The position numbers and the translations under genes were made by a program. From an uncultured Peptococcaceae bacterium (GTDB taxonomy: Bacteria > Bacillota > Peptococcia > Peptococcales > Peptococcaceae): a DNA stretch of 12,738 nt. Of this stretch, positions 12,712 to 12,738 are shown piece by piece. Where the stretch lies: positions 1 to 12,738 of the forward strand of contig CAKQDL010000053.1 of the NCBI GenBank assembly GCA_934229395.1. The letters run 5' to 3'. Numbering within the stretch: position 1 is the first letter of the stretch; each line of letters opens with the position of its first letter. A model generated the notes under the pieces. That model was not told the origin of the DNA. It searched no databases and was given only the letters and a program-made list of their open reading frames with translations.

Positions 12712-12738
12712 AGTCTGTCGAAGAACCCTGTTTTGATT

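Overview
The window looks like the chromosome of an anaerobic Bacillota (probably Clostridia), roughly half G+C. The reasons are strong AGGAGG-type ribosome-binding sites, sortase-anchored surface proteins with Gram-positive signal peptides, and the two-subunit iron-sulfur L-serine dehydratase typical of fermenting Firmicutes. Genus cannot be read from the sequence. No tRNA, rRNA, CRISPR array or transposase is visible.

Left part (1-4870, all minus strand): a small cell-surface system. Two modular isopeptide-domain proteins (412 and 750 aa) each end in the same unusual sorting signal, TPTTG, followed by a membrane helix and a basic tail. A class B sortase follows the larger one. A GC-rich hairpin separates the large surface-protein gene from the sortase gene, and a 194-bp inverted-repeat element separates the two surface-protein genes. 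Only the membrane-proximal Cna-B domains keep the Lys/Glu/Asn isopeptide triad; the five N-terminal domains appear to have lost the lysine.

Middle (4890-8700, minus strand): a TauE/SafE-type permease followed directly by a 46-codon remnant of a second copy, whose sequence is explained by an in-frame 351-nt deletion between repeated Ala-Phe-Gly codons. Next is a marR-MATE efflux operon whose near-consensus promoter is embedded in a long dyad (likely the MarR operator), then a TM1586-type nitroreductase.

Right part (8670-12711, plus strand): divergent from the nitroreductase is a lipoprotein with an FMN-binding domain and a flavinylation-like SGAT motif. Then come a second MATE transporter with a small membrane protein, and the sdaAB-sdaAA L-serine dehydratase operon. 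Most transcription units are bounded by clear hairpin terminators. The best candidates for something undescribed are the TPTTG/class B sortase system with its non-crosslinking domains, the dyad promoter, and the TauE deletion remnant.
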